DNA from: Capronia americana
Lineage: Eukaryota; Ascomycota; Eurotiomycetes; Chaetothyriales; Herpotrichiellaceae
Length of the DNA stretch: 64,000 nt
Assembly (NCBI GenBank): GCA_016110215.1
Contig: JADWQD010000008.1
Coordinates: forward strand, 682,001-746,000
Reading direction: 5' to 3'
Position numbers and translations under genes: made by a program. The notes under the pieces were generated by a model that was not told where the DNA came from, ran no database searches, and saw nothing but the letters and a program-made list of their open reading frames with translations. Positions 63,758 through 64,000 of the stretch are shown piece after piece (position 1 is the stretch's first letter; every line of letters begins with the position of its first letter).

Positions 63758-64000
63758 ATGGCCAGCTTTTCAAGAAGACTCGAACCCCTTGTAGGGTGAG
63801 AAGATTGGATTCTCGAACACGTCTACTGCTCCCTACAAGGGGCCGACCGGGAAGAAGCGCTATGACATTGCACTGAATCAAGAGTTGGCAATTCTGCCGC
63901 AATCTGGATCCCCATATCACGAAATCGCCGGGTCATTCACGACCGAGTTGATTGTGTCGTTGAAGTTTTCGTTCCTATTTTTGTGTCCTCTGTTGCGATC
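63758..64000 (+). CDS. Possible partial gene running off the window
   Basis: A tentative call. An ATG at 63758 begins eleven codons (M-A-S-F-S-R-R-L-E-P-L) ending at a GTAGGG donor (63791); a CTACAAG acceptor at 63839 continues in phase into an open frame to the window edge (G-P-T-G-K-K-R-Y-D-I-A-L-N-Q-E-L-A-I-L). The residues look coding and the 49-nt intron has normal size, but the family is not recognised and a minus-strand frame over the same bases is also open. The intron ends lie within a 12-bp perfect inverted repeat. Confidence 0.3.
63785..63842. repeat. 12-bp perfect inverted repeat
   Basis: CCCCTTGTAGGG at 63785-63796 and CCCTACAAGGGG at 63831-63842, separated by 34 nt, which contain a smaller GAGAA/TTCTC inverted pair. 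On either strand the RNA could fold into a stable hairpin. The predicted splice sites of the edge gene fall inside the stem. Confidence 0.9.

Noticed and set aside
63765..63850. Possible tRNA on the minus strand, from a GGTTCGAGTC-like T-arm
   Set aside because: A T-arm-like stem with two wobble pairs can be drawn, but no matching acceptor stem, D-arm or anticodon arm exists at tRNA spacing.
1..64000. Transposons, CRISPR arrays, telomeric repeats, rRNA
   Set aside because: No transposase or reverse-transcriptase frames, no long terminal repeats, no spacer-repeat arrays, and no TTAGGG arrays or rRNA signatures were seen by eye.

Overview
The window is nuclear DNA of a filamentous ascomycete (Pezizomycotina; a eurotiomycete or black-yeast-type relative is plausible, but I do not assign a genus). 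Evidence: protein genes on both strands separated by 0.3-1.4 kb, short GT-AG introns (mostly 46-60 nt, several with a CTAAY/CTGAC-like branch site), fungal zinc-cluster regulators, MFS permeases, fungal NACHT/AAA ATPases, and typical fungal housekeeping genes. I resolved 25 genes, most with a full exon model whose phases close; one more partial gene is possible at the right edge. No rRNA, tRNA, transposon or CRISPR was found.

Layout. 1.4-9.2 kb: a DHA2-type MFS transporter (-), an atypical bZIP regulator (-), a Zn2Cys6 regulator (-) and a divergent DHA1-type MFS exporter (+). 9.8-25.5 kb: mostly housekeeping: cytosolic phenylalanyl-tRNA synthetase alpha subunit (+), ribosomal protein S21 (-), a fungal N-terminal-domain/ubiquitin-like protein (-), an F-box protein (+), a 1377-residue Munc13/C2 protein (-), a short-chain dehydrogenase (+), a small charged protein (-) and methionine sulfoxide reductase A (-).

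26.6-42 kb is the accessory-looking part: a CorA-like membrane protein (+), a ten-exon AAA ATPase (-), a STAND-like protein whose reading frame holds an in-frame stop that only a weak intron can remove (+), an unrecognised membrane-anchored protein (+), an intradiol ring-cleavage dioxygenase (-) and a NACHT-type NTPase (+). These families are typical of variable fungal signalling/incompatibility repertoires; a joint function is inference.

43-56 kb returns to core genes: a protein with an internal zinc cluster (-), LSM7 (+), PAN3 (-), a UBA-UAS-UBX protein (+), and then a remarkable 1051-residue protein with four separate Zn2Cys6 clusters plus two C2H2 fingers. 56.7-62.9 kb holds a TauD-type 2-oxoglutarate dioxygenase (-), a Dal5-type anion permease (+) and a flavin monooxygenase (+), which together look like a small uptake-and-oxidation gene set, possibly for organosulfur or organic-acid substrates. 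TOM6 and a possible partial gene close the window.

The strongest candidate for something undescribed is the four-zinc-cluster protein, including an internal duplication in which only one copy carries an intron. The NTPase-rich island and the intron hairpins are secondary leads.
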